From Selaginella moellendorffii (Eukaryota > Streptophyta > Lycopodiopsida > Selaginellales > Selaginellaceae), in contig NW_003314275.1 of the NCBI RefSeq assembly GCF_000143415.4, forward strand, positions 751,980 through 815,979: 64,000 nt of DNA, given 5' to 3'. The notes under the pieces were generated by a model, which had not been told where the DNA came from, made no database searches, and saw only the letters and a list, made by a program, of their open reading frames with translations. Made by a program: the position numbers and the translations under genes. The first letter of the stretch is position 1. Each line of letters begins with the position of its first letter. Below are positions 31,363 through 42,311 of this stretch, in pieces.

Positions 31363-32414
31363 ATGGCGAAGAATGGGGGAGCGCTACCGCTTTGCTGCAT
31401 GGCGCCCGCAGAGCTAGCGCCAGGGAATCGAATTCGGCTGCAAAATGCGATTGCTAATCAGGTGTGGCGCCATTTCATCGATTTCTTTCCAGATTCCACG
31501 GTTTTTTCAGCTCAGTCTCTTCGCGTGGAGCGGAGGAGAGTTTTGCTGGGCGCTGGGACGCTGCTGGCGTCTGGAGTGCTGCAAATCTCGAGCCCGGCAT
31601 TCGCAGACGTGAAGATTGCGTTGAGGAATGTGGAGGCGACTCGAATTCCGTGCCCTGGTAAGATTGTCTTCTCAGTGCTGCTTGGCATTCATGGATCCAG
31701 CGAAGCTTTCGTTCTCTTGGAGCTCTTCTTTTTCTTTCTCCTCGTTGTTTGTAAGCTGTCGGTTCTCTCTTTCACGTAAAATCAATGACGCTTGCCTCCC
31801 TAGGAGCTTGTGCAATTTTTCAGAGGGACAGACAACAGTGACTGGTGGAACGTCGTTCAAAGCAACGTGTTTTCGAGTGACCGGGGAAGCCACGAATCCA
31901 GCTTCTCAGCCAGTTTACAATGCTGTAAGTGAAAAAGATTCTCTGGTTCATGGGCTGTGATTAATATACTCACCTGTGAATCATCAGGACATTTTTGGAA
32001 GAGTCTATGATGCTCAAGGCGAACCGGCATTAGATACGGTGTGATGAAGCAATGCAGTGAGCTTTTGTTTTGGATCATGACATTCCTTTTCTTTTCGTAG
32101 ACCGAGAACCTCCGGATCGATACGCTCGCCGAAATACCTCCCGGCAAGAGCAAGGTTTGCCTAATGGAAGGAAAGAGAACTTCGCTCACGCATTTTGTTC
32201 TTCCAGGTCTCCTTCCAGATCACAGTTAGCGAAGAACAAGCCAAGCTTGGGCCTCTAGAGCTCAAAAATTTCAAAGCGACAGGCTACCTTGGCAAAGTAA
32301 ATAGCAAACAGGCAAGCTTTCTTATTTCTTTTGTAGTTTTTCTAAAAACAAGAGAAAATGTAGGGATCCGGTCGTCTGGATGATATCGATTTCAGCGAAT
32401 TGGACAGTGACTAA
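31363..32414 (+). CDS. Predicted thylakoid-lumen protein with Tat-type transit peptide, family not recognised
   Basis: Six exons (31363-31657, 31824-31924, 31989-32039, 32102-32155, 32207-32311, 32364-32414) give 218 residues in frame. The N-terminus is a bipartite targeting sequence. A chloroplast-type leader is followed by a twin-arginine signal (ERRRVLLGAGTLLASGV, RRR at 57-59) ending in SPAFA (77-81), so the mature protein should reach the thylakoid lumen through the Tat route. The mature part begins DVKIALRNVEATRIPCP and has a beta-rich look (FKATCFRVTGEATNPASQPVYNADIFGRVYD has alternating hydrophobics; EIPPGKSKVSFQITV; LKNFKATGYLGK) with an acidic end, LDDIDFSELDSD. I cannot name the family; a small beta-sandwich fold is a guess. 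The last intron appears to start GC (CAG|GCAAGC). Broken copies lie at 25780, 27506 and 29650. Confidence 0.78.
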
Positions 32415-32522
32415 AAAGAACTTTGCAACGTTGTGTAATTTGTGATTTACATCAAAACGTTAACAAAAAAACACACATAATTTTCGTAGTAAATAAAAAG
32501 GATTGACAAACAAAACCACTTT

Positions 32523-32594
32523 CGCCGTTGCCGGGGATCGAACCCGGGTCGTCCGCGTGACAGGCGGAAATACTTACCACTATACTACAACGAC
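32523..32594 (-). tRNA. tRNA-Asp (anticodon GUC)
   Basis: 72 nt on the minus strand fold as a standard cloverleaf: acceptor GTCGTTG/CAACGGC, A box TAGTATAGTGGTAAGTA, anticodon arm TCCGC-CTGTCAC-GCGGA with GTC at the centre, and T arm CCGGGTTCGATCCCCGG. No intron. A short poly-T run does not follow immediately, so the terminator is unclear. Confidence 0.95.
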
Positions 32595-32781
32595 TTGACC
32601 ATGTGAAAATTGTCCTGGTAAGCTTTGTAAATATTAGACGAATTTGCCCGGATTCGAACCCTTACATTTTCGACGGTATGGATGAGATGTCACAAATGCG
32701 GCCCGTCCGATCTTAGGTCACTCCACGATAAGAAGCTGTGCGAGGCTAGGGTTTGCAGTGTAGTTCTTTAGGTTTTCTTCT

Positions 32782-32899
32782 GCGATGGAAGATGATGCTG
32801 ATCTTTCCCCGTATGATCGACACTGATTCGGCGATTTTCTTATTGAACAGCCCCTCTGGGGCGTTCGAAGCCAGAATACTCTGATTCCTTCTTCATCGC
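32782..32899 (+). ncRNA. Box C/D snoRNA-like gene 1
   Basis: Box C-like ATGATGC (32792-32798) and box D CTGA (32881-32884) are enclosed by a GGAA/TTCC stem that extends outward with GCGATG/CATCGC. An internal CTGA (32823-32826) can be box D'. Upstream of it, TTTCCCCGTATGATCGACA is shared with copy 2 and is the likely guide. A GC hairpin (GCCCC...GGGGC) lies in the middle. Upstream, CTAGGGTTT (32749-32757) resembles the telo-box found in plant snoRNA and ribosomal promoters. The target RNA is not identified. Confidence 0.6.
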
Positions 32900-32944
32900 G
32901 TCTTGCTTGTCTCTTCTCTTTTTTCATTTTCCTTGTGGAAAAGC

Positions 32945-33049
32945 GGCGAAGGTGATGTCTAATCTTTCCCCGTATGATCGACACTGATTCGGCAAAATCT
33001 TGTTGGCTGTCCCTCGAGGGCAGCTAAAGCCAGATCGATCTGATTCGCC
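32945..33049 (+). ncRNA. Box C/D snoRNA-like gene 2 (paralogue of copy 1)
   Basis: A perfect GGCGAA/TTCGCC terminal stem (32945-32950, 33044-33049) brackets box C GTGATGT and box D CTGA (33040-33043). Box D' CTGA is at 32984-32987. The block ATCTTTCCCCGTATGATCG before D' equals copy 1, while the stem, central hairpin loop and the region before box D differ. That pattern suggests the D' guide is the conserved function. Confidence 0.65.
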
Positions 33050-33084
33050 CCCTTCTCTTTTTTTTCAAGCTTTTTTCGTAATGG

Positions 33085-33171
33085 GTTGGGTGTGATGAAG
33101 CTTAGAACCTTACCTACATTGTCTGAAACGCTGTGTAGAGACCAAACTTTAGAGGCTGCTTCTGACCCAAC
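33085..33171 (+). ncRNA. Box C/D snoRNA gene 3
   Basis: A GTTGGG/CCCAAC terminal stem encloses a perfect box C GTGATGA (33092-33098), D' CTGA (33123-33126) and box D CTGA (33162-33165). The candidate D' guide CCTTACCTACATTGT is complementary, with about one mismatch, to the ACAATGTAGGCAAGG-like stretch I recall from plant 25S rRNA. 2'-O-methylation guidance of 25S rRNA is therefore a reasonable guess. It follows copies 1 and 2 on the same strand and may be made from one polycistronic transcript. Confidence 0.7.
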
Positions 33172-33403
33172 GCGAATGCCCATCTCCGGCATCTCGAAAC
33201 CAAGCTTTGAAGCGATCAAAACTCGTAGAGAACGTTTTGTTTCTCCAGATGCCATGGCAAAGGTTTTGGATGAACTTTGAGCTTTCAAATCGAACACACC
33301 AGAACTTGTTTCGCAAACTCGCAAGCTATCCAGCAAATGCCCGGTATGGGCATCTTGAAAGAACAAAGAAACGTTTGGGACGAAAATTTAGGGCTTTTCT
33401 GGA

Positions 33404-34772
33404 ATGGCGCTGGTTGTGATGTGTGGGCAGCCCTGCAGCGGCAAATCGGCGGCGGCCGCCAGCCTCATCCGCGGCCTTGAAGCTGCGAGCTTGCCACACG
33501 CGGTGAAGCTCATCGATGAGACGTCGCTGGGGTTGGATCGAAACGAGAGCTATCAAGGTGAGTGAGAACCATTCGTGTTTGTTCTACAATGTGGTCACGA
33601 TCTTCTTTGTGGGAATTTTAGATATGTTTCACGAGAAGAACTTGCGAGGACTGCTGAGATCGGCTGTGGATCGCGCGGTCACCAAGGAGGTGATTGTCGT
33701 CATTGATTCACTCAACAATATCAAGGTAAGAAAAGCGGTCTAAGCTTTTGGAAGTTTTTCTCGATTGTTCTTGCAAGAACAGGGATATAGATACGAGCTT
33801 TGGTGCTTGGCCCGTGCTGCTGGAGTCCAATACTGCGTGGTAAGGATCTTCCTTGGTTTTTCTTTCGTTCTTTTATTCTACTTGACGAGTTAAGGCTTTC
33901 TAGATCTACTGTGACGCAGGTGAAGATGATTGCCGGAGCTGGAATAAGTCGAAGTTTGATCGGGGCGATCCTTGCTATGATGATAAAATGTAAGCTCTCA
34001 CACTTTGGATGACCGTAAGCATGGGAGATTTATGAAACAGATTTGACGACTTGGTTCGAAGGTTTGAGCGTCCTGATAGAAGGAATCGTTGGGATACGCC
34101 ACTGTTTGAGTTGAGACCATCTGAAGGTACTCTCTTTTCTTTCCTGTTCTTCGGTTAAGATCACGGGCTTCCTTGCAGGAGAGTTCACAGAATCGTCTAC
34201 ACCAATTGTAGAGGCTGTTGCGTTTCTCACTGGAAACGAGAAAGGGAGAAAGGTTTCTCGGATACTCCAGCCAACAATTGCTACTCAAACTGTTAAGTAA
34301 AACACGGAAAAGCGTTTGAGCACAACTGATGAAGTCGCTTCGCTGCAGGCACGGATTTCCGAGACAAACTCGCTATACGAGCTTGATCGTGCCACTCAGG
34401 TACCTGCAAGAAAACCATTCTTTCTATTAGCCACACCACTGTTTTCCCAGGACGTGATCAACGCTCTCGTCGAGTCTCAAACGCAAGAACTTGGCTCACT
34501 CGTGGATATTGGAGAAGGATTGCCGAAGATATCCTTTGTTCCTTCTTTGTTCTCGACGATCAAACTCCAAATTCTCCTTGACTCCTTGGAACATCAGGTT
34601 GCAAAAACGAATCGGCCTCCCAGAGCTCCGCCGCCACCGAAGAACTTTCATCCGGCTCGCAGGACAGTCGAGCCTCTCAGGTCCACCGCCACCGTCGGAC
34701 AGTCTCAGCGCCAAGCGAATGTTTGCCGACTATCTCAACAGAGAACTCAGTGACCAAGTTCCGAGCTCCTAG
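33404..34772 (+). CDS. DRL1: KTI12/DRL1 homologue, Elongator-associated P-loop protein
   Basis: Nine exons (33404-33557, 33622-33725, 33783-33839, 33904-33989, 34041-34126, 34179-34291, 34349-34399, 34451-34528, 34593-34772) encode 302 residues, the length I recall for the Arabidopsis protein. The N-terminus MALVVMCGQPCSGKS has the Walker A loop (GQPCSGKS, 8-15). Further marks are DETSLGLDRN, EKNLRGLLRS, VVIDSLNNIKGYRYELWC, YCDAGEDDCRSWN, FERPDRRNRWDTPLFEL, ILQPTIATQ, SLYELDRATQ and the end GLPELRRHRRTF...SAKRMFADYLNRE. KTI12 resembles the tRNA kinase PSTK and supports Elongator in wobble-uridine modification of tRNA. In Arabidopsis, loss of DRL1 disturbs leaf polarity. The last intron is of AT-AC type. 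The gene stands 230 bp after the snoRNA array. Confidence 0.93.
34529..34592 (+). other. U12-type AT-AC intron in KTI12
   Basis: The 64-bp intron starts ATATCCTTTG, the exact minor-spliceosome 5' splice site, contains the branch sequence TTCTCCTTGACTCC with the branch A at 34581, and ends AC 11 nt later. Removing it joins GLPK to IRLQKRIGLPELRR in frame, as the family requires. No GT-AG alternative restores the frame and conserved residues. Confidence 0.88.
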
Positions 34773-34975
34773 ATCACTGTGGTACGTTTGTCAAAAACTA
34801 GTTTTTGTTCTTGGCAGATAAAGAACATTTTCTCAAGATCAAACTATTGTGAGGTAAGGTTAAAAGCTGCGAGTGTTTGCCAGCTAGTGATCAAGTTCCC
34901 AGCTAAATCACTGAGGTCTATTTGTCAAAAACTAGTTCTTGGTAGGCATTCTCTCAAGATCAAAATAACGATTCT
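34753..34975. repeat. Imperfect tandem duplication at the KTI12 3' end
   Basis: CAAGTTC(C/C)GAGCT..ATCACTG-GT...TTTGTCAAAAACTAGTT and a following TTCTCAAGATCAAA occur twice, ~135 bp apart, the first copy overlapping the last codons and stop of KTI12. A weaker third start is seen near 34995. Confidence 0.55.
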
Positions 34976-35055
34976 ATCATGCTAAAACACTAGGAATTAA
35001 GTTCCAAAGTTCTTGACCAGCTAGGGATCTCCAAAGGCTGGCCAAACGCCACTAC

Positions 35056-35800
35056 TTGACTCAATTCCAGGTGTTTTGCTTCGTCAGCCATTCATTTCTT
35101 CTTCCTCCAAGAATTTTAAAAAAAAATTACAAGAGGGATGCGATTCCAGGAATGAATGAGCGCGAGGTATGGATTGCGCGCTCCCACTGGCGATCGCGCA
35201 CATGGATCGATTCCAGGGATGAATCACACCGGCGCCTGGAATACGCTGGTGGAATTGACGCCTGTATCTCAGCATTTGAGAGAGCATTCTCCAGGGGCAA
35301 GGGGGTTAGCTACGCCCACTCCACGCCCTTTAATGCTTAACGACTTACTCTAAGTTGCATTAAAATTTAATTAGTAGACGGGTGTATCATCTATCACAAT
35401 AAAGAGGAGTTGCCGAACTTTCTGGGGCTGCCGGATCCACCCAATCGCAACCATCTGATGGGGGGTGTAACTGTAAAGGGGTTATTTCTTTAACCACGTG
35501 TTAGCGAATAATTGTGTTGATGTTTGCTCCAGGTGAATGGGAGGCAGCCAAGCTGCATAGGGCAGGAGAGGAAAGCGTAATGACATATGTTACATGCAAA
35601 TGTGTTGACTGTGGCTGTGCTTGTCGTCTGGGCATAGAGATCGCTTGAGCAGCAGCAGCAGCCCAAGCCTGCAAGAAAGATCTAGCGACTGGAGCAAAAT
35701 CAATCATCCTCCTAGTGGTGGAGCGAGGTGTCACAGCATCTGGACGCGCCGCTAGATTGGATTGCAGTGTTCATCTGCTGGATGTCGTGCTGCAAACTAT
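35056..35800. other. Spacer; possible PPR scrap
   Basis: At 35160-35290 short PPR-like words appear (AWNTLVEL in one frame) but no full repeat. The remainder holds nothing I can assign. Confidence 0.3.
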
Positions 35801-35809
35801 TAACCGTGA

Positions 35810-36110
35810 AGACTGGCCCAGAGGCGCTGGCAGAGGTGCTGAGAGAGAGGCACCGAGCAGTACTGGAGCGCTGAGTGAGGTGCTGGTGTGAGAGAGTGGC
35901 CTAAGGCACTGGCAGAGGCGTTGAGAGGAGGCACCGAGCTAGGAATGCGCTCACTAAGGCACTGGCAGAAGCTGGGCAAGCAGAGGGCGCTGAGAGAGGG
36001 CTGGCTGAGCAGGGACTGCATTAGAGCACTGAGCAAGGTGCTAGGGCGTGCGAGGCAGAGGCACTGACAGTGGTGCCAGGCACTTTGACACTGGCTAGAG
36101 GTGTGGGCAT
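35810..36110. repeat. Degenerate GC-rich short-period repeat
   Basis: Variants of GAGGCACTGGCAGAGGCGCTGAGAG recur irregularly about a dozen times. Unit length varies, so this is a low-complexity block rather than a clean satellite. No coding signal. Confidence 0.55.
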
Positions 36111-36199
36111 AGAGGCACAAGGCACCAAAGAGGCATGTTTCAACTCTTGGCATATTTTCTTGCTGTTTTCGTTATTTTCCTGATTTGATTTTTGCAATA

Positions 36200-38850
36200 C
36201 TTTGTGGTGTCTTTGCTCCCATTGAAAGTTTTCACTTTCTTATGCTCCGAACTTAACAGAAGAATTGCTTGGTATGTAGTTTCTCAACCACTGGCATCAG
36301 AGGAGGTCTGCATGGTCATCAGGATGGTAAGTTTTTTATTTTCTTTACAGGTGAATTCATGGGTGTAGAGATTGGGACATAGGGTATTAAGTGTTAGCTA
36401 GACTTTGATAGTAGGTTCTGTCTCTTGCTATGGTGATGGAAGTGTGGTATCAAAAGATTTTAGGTTATCCAAATGGCAATGCACAGTGCTCTTGCTAATC
36501 TAATTAATGACAAGTTGTAACCATGAGGTGATAAATGTCTTTGGTGGTATCAGCCAGAGATTTGAACTCTGTTTAACAGGTTATCTGAATATTTATTTTT
36601 TAAGTGAACAGCTTTATTTTTAATGCTTTACTAATAAAATAATCTAATTTACCTTATTTTATTTTGTTTTATAAATTACTATAATATTTGAATATTTAAG
36701 GTCAAAATTAATTTTTATAATTTAATTTAACAGTATTTGTAAATATAATAAGAAAACTGTATTTTATACAGATAGCCTGTTTAAATATCATTATAACATC
36801 TGAAACTCAACACCAAATGATGGTATATCAAATATGGGTTGACTTAGTTTTATCAATGAGTAGGATCATGATCAAAGCTTCAAATGTTAATAGAACAAAT
36901 TAAACAATTTCAACAATAGGAGTATATATTATATTTTTAGATGTAGCCTTAACTATTTACAATTTAATTCATTAGCAGAAAAACTAAAATGATGTATGCA
37001 GTATTTGATTAAGCAGTAATATATTAGAATCTTTTTCCTAACTGTAAATATAGTTTATTTAGTACATAATAATGTGTAGTAATATTCTAAGTAAACTGCA
37101 TAATTAAGTAATGTCTTGCTAAAAGAAAAAGAGTAATAATTATTCTTAGTAATTATTCTCTTTTTTAAAATAAAATATTAATATAAGTTTATCCCATGTA
37201 AAAATATAATTGACATATAACATATTATTAATAATAGAAATTTCTGTTTAATTTTTTCTGTGTCAGGTATTTTTCTAAATATATTCTTATTTCCAAATAA
37301 TAATTTGTATTTAATATTTTTATTAATGAATATTTATTCTTACTTATGCCTAGGAATATATTTTGTTCTAAATATTTATATTATCAAGTTTACAAGAATT
37401 AATTTTTGTGTTCACCTAACATTTGCTAAGCATAATTCCCTCAATTCTTCTTTCAAAGTGGAACACAATATTTTTTTTTTTGATACTATTCCAATTTTAG
37501 TTTTTAATGTAATAAAACTATAACAATCAAAACAGTATTTTGCTAACTAGGCAGCATATGCTAGGTAAGTGCTAGTCTATAATAATTAGCACTTGTCTTG
37601 AATGTCATAGTTTTGGTACATTGAAACTGACATAAGCCTTTCAAAACCACTTTTTGGATTTGAAATAAGAGTATTCTAGGCTATCCACCTCAAAAAGAGT
37701 AATCTATGTGAGGTTAAGCTTTTTTGTCTTGTTTATTAAACTTAACTCAAGAATTTTTACTCAACATTGGCAATAAGGGTAGATTTTCCTTCTACCATAA
37801 AGGATCCATTAGTTGTAGCATTGGAATTTGATATAAGATTACATATATGAGAAAGAGATCATCATTTCATTTGAAAAGTTAAAGATAATGTTGCTTACTT
37901 TGTAGAGTGACTTCCCAAAGCCAAAGATGGAATCTATGTTCCCCTTGATATATGTATTTTAAAATACATGTTCAAGGCTAAATCACAAATGTGTGCTTTA
38001 AAGTAACAACATTAGCTATATCAAATTTGGGAGAAAGAATCAAATTCAATAGAAAATTGGTGTATAAACAACTAAAGAGAACTATTTGAGAAACAATTTA
38101 TAAAGGTTTAAATATAAAAAGAAAAGATCCGTGAATAAAAGTGCAGTTTATGTTCAAATTCATTAAGGGTCTTGGGGTACTTAACGTTAAGTGTCCTCGG
38201 GTTTGAATAGTATTGACTTTCTTAGGAAAAATTTAATATAAAACCTTTTTATATATTGTATTGATGGTGAAAATAAGTAATAGTTGTTCTTGGAGTGACA
38301 TATTTTTATAAGTAACCAACGAGAGACAATCTATAAGAGTTTAAATATAAACCTATAAACAAGAGTGCATCCCTTTTTTTAAGGGTATTGAGATATTTAA
38401 GGTTAAGTGTCTTTGGGTTTAAATAGCACTAGGTTAATTGACCTTCCAAAAAATCCAAATTCAAGATATCACATTTGGTATCAAACGGGTATTGAACTCA
38501 ATGAATAGAATCACACAACATGTTGAAATTGAAATTTGGTAGATATAATTTATTTTTGGCTAAACTTAATTCGAGGGGTAAAGTGTTAACAAACTCAAAG
38601 GGTATGCTGTTAATAGAGTAGGGCTCTTGAAAGAGTTGCAACTTTTAACTTCTATTTACGAAAACAAATTTAAGAACTTATAATTTTGGGCTAGATGACA
38701 TTTTAAGAAATTTAAATTCCAAGAGCTCACAATTTTGTACTTTAATGCCTAATCTAACTAGTGATGTGCATTTTGATAAAGCCTAAATGTGTAAGTGTAT
38801 TTCAACTCGGTCAAATGACTTCTCTAGTACTAAAGATTGTGAGGTAATAC
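36200..38850. other. AT-rich block, no gene recognised
   Basis: Strongly AT-rich DNA with no sustained open frame. Two diverged copies of a ~120-bp unit occur at ~38090-38215 and ~38320-38440 (shared words: TTTAAATATAAA, TTAAGTGTC, GGGTTTAAATAG). It may be the non-coding part of the Helitron whose helicase relic follows. Confidence 0.4.
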
Positions 38851-39862
38851 CCCTAAAAAATTGGAAATTGTCTTTTAGACATTTTATATGGAATTTGTGG
38901 TATGAATATAATTTAAGGGATGAAAGCCTTTGTGTTTTTGAATTTGCCTAACATAATTCTACAGTCTAGAACTGTTGGTAAGACATATTTATGGATGAAG
39001 TATATACTATTACATAGTCTAATAGATGGATATATATTTCTTAATAGAATAAGGATAACATTTTCTTTAAGTGCTGAAAGACTAGAAGGCATGATGAAAT
39101 TTAGGCTGGGTGTTTAATATCAATAAAGTTAATAATTTCATAAATATGTATATAATTTGATAATGAAGAGATTATAGCATTATTAATGGGAAAAATATCA
39201 TCATTTATTAGTGTAAGTATGACTCTAATAGATGCAATGTTTGGGTCTAAAATATCATAAAGATAATATTGGTAAGTTCAAGTAATTATCACCATTTCCA
39301 ATTTGAATAAGCCACTCAGCCTATAAAAAATTATTTTCAATTAGACTCACATTTTTTTTTAGAGAAAGTTTTCTAAAAAATTTCCATAACATATTCATTT
39401 TTATCAAATTTAAAACAATTTATGCTTGATGACTATGTGGAATACTTAGTAATGTTTATCTGCAGTCACCACTTGTAATAATAACTATTTATCTAAAAGG
39501 TAATTTAGTTCTATTATATCTTTTAATGCTATATTAATGGCAGAAAATGCATGTGTGTAAACCATACTAATTTCATTCCATATTGAAACATGTGCATTCG
39601 TAATTTTTTGGCGTGCTTCACTATTAACAGTAATAGAAAAAGGAAAAATTTCATTTATTGGAACATAAAGTTTAAATGCAATATATAATGTTTGACCATT
39701 ATGTAGTAAAGTGTTTGCAATACTTGTCCAGACTATACTAACTATATTTTTGTTTAAAAAGTTTTAATGTGTATATAAGAGTGTTAAGAATAAATGTTTT
39801 ACCAATACAATCAGGACTATCGATGAAAATATATTGATTTTGCTAGGTTGGGTTATTAATAG
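38850..39862 (-). pseudogene. Helitron-type (PIF1-like) helicase relic
   Basis: Reading the minus strand from 39862 downward, in shifting frames, the PIF1/Helitron helicase order is clear: P-loop region IFIDSPDCIGKTFILNTL (family: DGPGGTGKTFL), ANTLLHNGQTLYIAFKL (family: A-TLL-GG-TAH-FK), WNEISMVYTHAFSAINIALKDI (family: WDEAPM...EALDRTLRDI), VFHIVIKH, AEWLIQIGNGDNYLNL, then NVILILLRNIYPSIRLCN (family: VMLLRNLDP-GLCNGTR), IMLGKFKNTKAFIP and SKRQFPI. The Walker A glycines are lost and stops are frequent. The N-terminal Rep nuclease is absent because an LTR element begins at 39868. Helitrons transpose by rolling circle; this copy is dead. Confidence 0.72.
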
Positions 39863-39867
39863 TAATA

Positions 39868-41332
39868 TGTAAGAAACTAATTTTCTTGTTCACCTAACTA
39901 CACATTTAACCCTATAAAAGAGTCTTACTCAAAACCTCTAGAGGTACTCTTCCTAACTTAGGGATTTACTAGCCTCAAGGGGTGACCTCAAAGTCACACC
40001 ACCTTTACATTTGGTCCAAGTGGTTTACATGTTCAATCCCATTATAGACACCCAAAGGTATCCCTAATATACTACTCCATTATACTAAAGTTAGATTCAT
40101 TTGCCTTTGATAGTCCAAGACTATCTGTATAACAATCTCATCTCCCAAAGACTTAACCATCCATCCATGAGTGGCTATCCTATGACCACAACTTAGGATC
40201 TTTAGGATGCTTGGAGATATAGAAACATTATTCCACTAAGCCATCTGTCTATATGTAGTCATGTTATGACTACACTTTAGCATTTTTAGGATGCCCAAAG
40301 ACATAAAAAACACCCTTCTCCAATATGTCTCATTCAGTCCACACCAAATCTCTCCTCATTCACAGCAATGCTCACTAATACTATCATTAGATAAAGGCTC
40401 AAAGGCCTAACCACTATATCCCATTGACTTCTAAAATTTCTTCACCACATGATTATACCCTTGATCACTATACAAGAGAATTATTCTTTTTTCTTTTCAC
40501 AATTTGGGACTTTAGGATGATATTTTAAAACACTATAGCTCTACGTGAGTTTCATAAGTATTCCCCCACCTTCCGCTTCTGGGTGCCTTAGCCATGTGGC
40601 TAAAGTGAAGTTTTTATGAGCCATATTAGGTATCCAAATAAATAGTGCCACCCACACTTGGATTGGTAATATCAACCATTTAAACTTTTGGGGAAGTTAA
40701 AGTTCGCTCTTGAACACTTCACCAAATTACCTCATTTATCCATTTATGTTCACTTTAGCCTTTAACATTTTAGTGGTTATATCATCACTCACCACATGAG
40801 TGTAACCTTCTTTAGTCACACTAGCCTTTCTTGACCAAATTGGTTTCATTGGAATACAATCCTCATCCTCTTTCTATTAACCTTTTATAACCCCTTTGAG
40901 GGATGATTGCTTTAGCCTTTCACCCTATGATCTGTATTAGTATTCGGACTTAGTCTTAGATTTAGAATTGGACTTAAACTCAGACTTGGACTTGGATTCA
41001 GACTTAAACTCAATCTTAATCTTGATCTTGGTCTCACTCTCAATCTTAGTCTTGGACTTGGATTCCATTTTGGACTCTCCATCCCAAACCCAGTCTTGGC
41101 CTCCATCTCGGACTCAGACTTGGATTCGGTCTCAGGCTCACTTTTGGATTTAGCTTTGGACTTGGTCTTAGATTCAATCCCAACACTTCTATATATTATG
41201 ACATCTACCATATATTAGTCCTTCTTATATCCCTTTCTAGGTACTTATTCATCAATCACTTTGTGCTTCTTCAAGCACTTCTTTGGGAATTCAATTTCTT
41301 CCACTTTGGGGCTTAGGGATTTATATTTTACA
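39868..41332 (-). repeat. LTR of a decayed element (copy A), related to element B
   Basis: 1465 bp beginning TGTAAGAAACTA and ending TTTTACA align end to end with the B-element LTRs at 46901 and 60318. Nearly every CpG of B is TpG or CpA here; for example the CTCGGACT repeats of B have become CTTAGACTT-like words at 40930-41190. This is the signature of old methylated DNA. Orientation follows B (minus). Confidence 0.75.
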
Positions 41333-42225
41333 ATTCCACCACCTATAAACAAAGTTTAATGTCCTCAATAAACCATTTTATATAGTAACTCCATTATAAA
41401 TTACCATTTTCATCCTTTGCACTAAGCCACTATTCATCAATGGTTTAACACTAAAGGCTTATTATGTCTTGTCTATCTTAATCTCTCCAACTTAAAAACT
41501 CATTAGATCACTTGTGGTGGTTTTTTCCCTTTTTTTATTTAGTTATTTCTAAACCCATTAAAGACACTTTTTCTATCTCAATTTTAATACTCATTTTAGA
41601 GTAGTTTTGGTTTCTATCAACATAATCATCGTAGCTTAGAACCTTAATATTAACTTCTCAAGTCAATTTTTTAGATGTCTTTAACACTTTGTATTGCATA
41701 TATTGTGTAAACTCCACATCCCTATTCTAAGAAGTTCTTTATTTGAGAGCACCATTATCCTCTCTTTTATTTCATGCCACCTTAGGTATTAAATTCCATT
41801 TATTCATAATTTGTGCTAAGGTTATTCATGGCCCTATCATTTGGCTACTTTGCTATTTTATATTTTGGAGCTTTTAGCTTTTGCCAAATTGGAGCATTTA
41901 AGAATTCCATTCTTGGAAACATTTTTCTTTCCCACAATCTGGTAGTATTCACCATATAATAATTCCTAACCTAACTTATTATTTAAATTCCTTTTAACAA
42001 TTTCCAAAGCCTATTATAATTTGCTCCTATCATTTAATTATTACACCAAATAACATAGGATTGCTACCTTCATTCTTAGGGTATCCTTTTAGTTTATAAA
42101 CAAAATCTCAATTTTGCCAAGTTTATGGGATGTTTACCCATAGGAAATCTCACTAGCATTCTCTTCTCGGGCACTATCCACAACTCAATTTTACAACCCT
42201 TCTATAAGTCCTTCCATCAATTTCT
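41333..42225 (-). mobile_element. Truncated internal part of decayed element A
   Basis: Sequence after the LTR (AATTCCACCACCTATA...) parallels the B internal region from 48614 and stops matching near 42225, just before the P450 promoter. No second LTR or target duplication is found, so the element was truncated. Confidence 0.65.
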
Positions 42226-42311
42226 TTTCGCCACGCGGGCCTAAATCAGAGCGACCGCAAAAATAACGTCTTTATTTTTTAGAAAGGTTGTTTCTCAACG
42301 AAAGGCTTCCA

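Noticed and set aside
32636-32700. tRNA-like B-box word GGGTTCGAATCC on the minus strand
   Set aside because: The flanking bases do not form a T stem of more than two pairs and no matching acceptor stem or anticodon arm is present.
32718-33366. Minus-strand open frames over the snoRNA region
   Set aside because: No domain and no splice or start context; they are antisense to the box C/D units.
37260-37523. AT-rich open frame of 87 codons
   Set aside because: Composition is that expected of random AT-rich DNA; no recognisable motif or start context.
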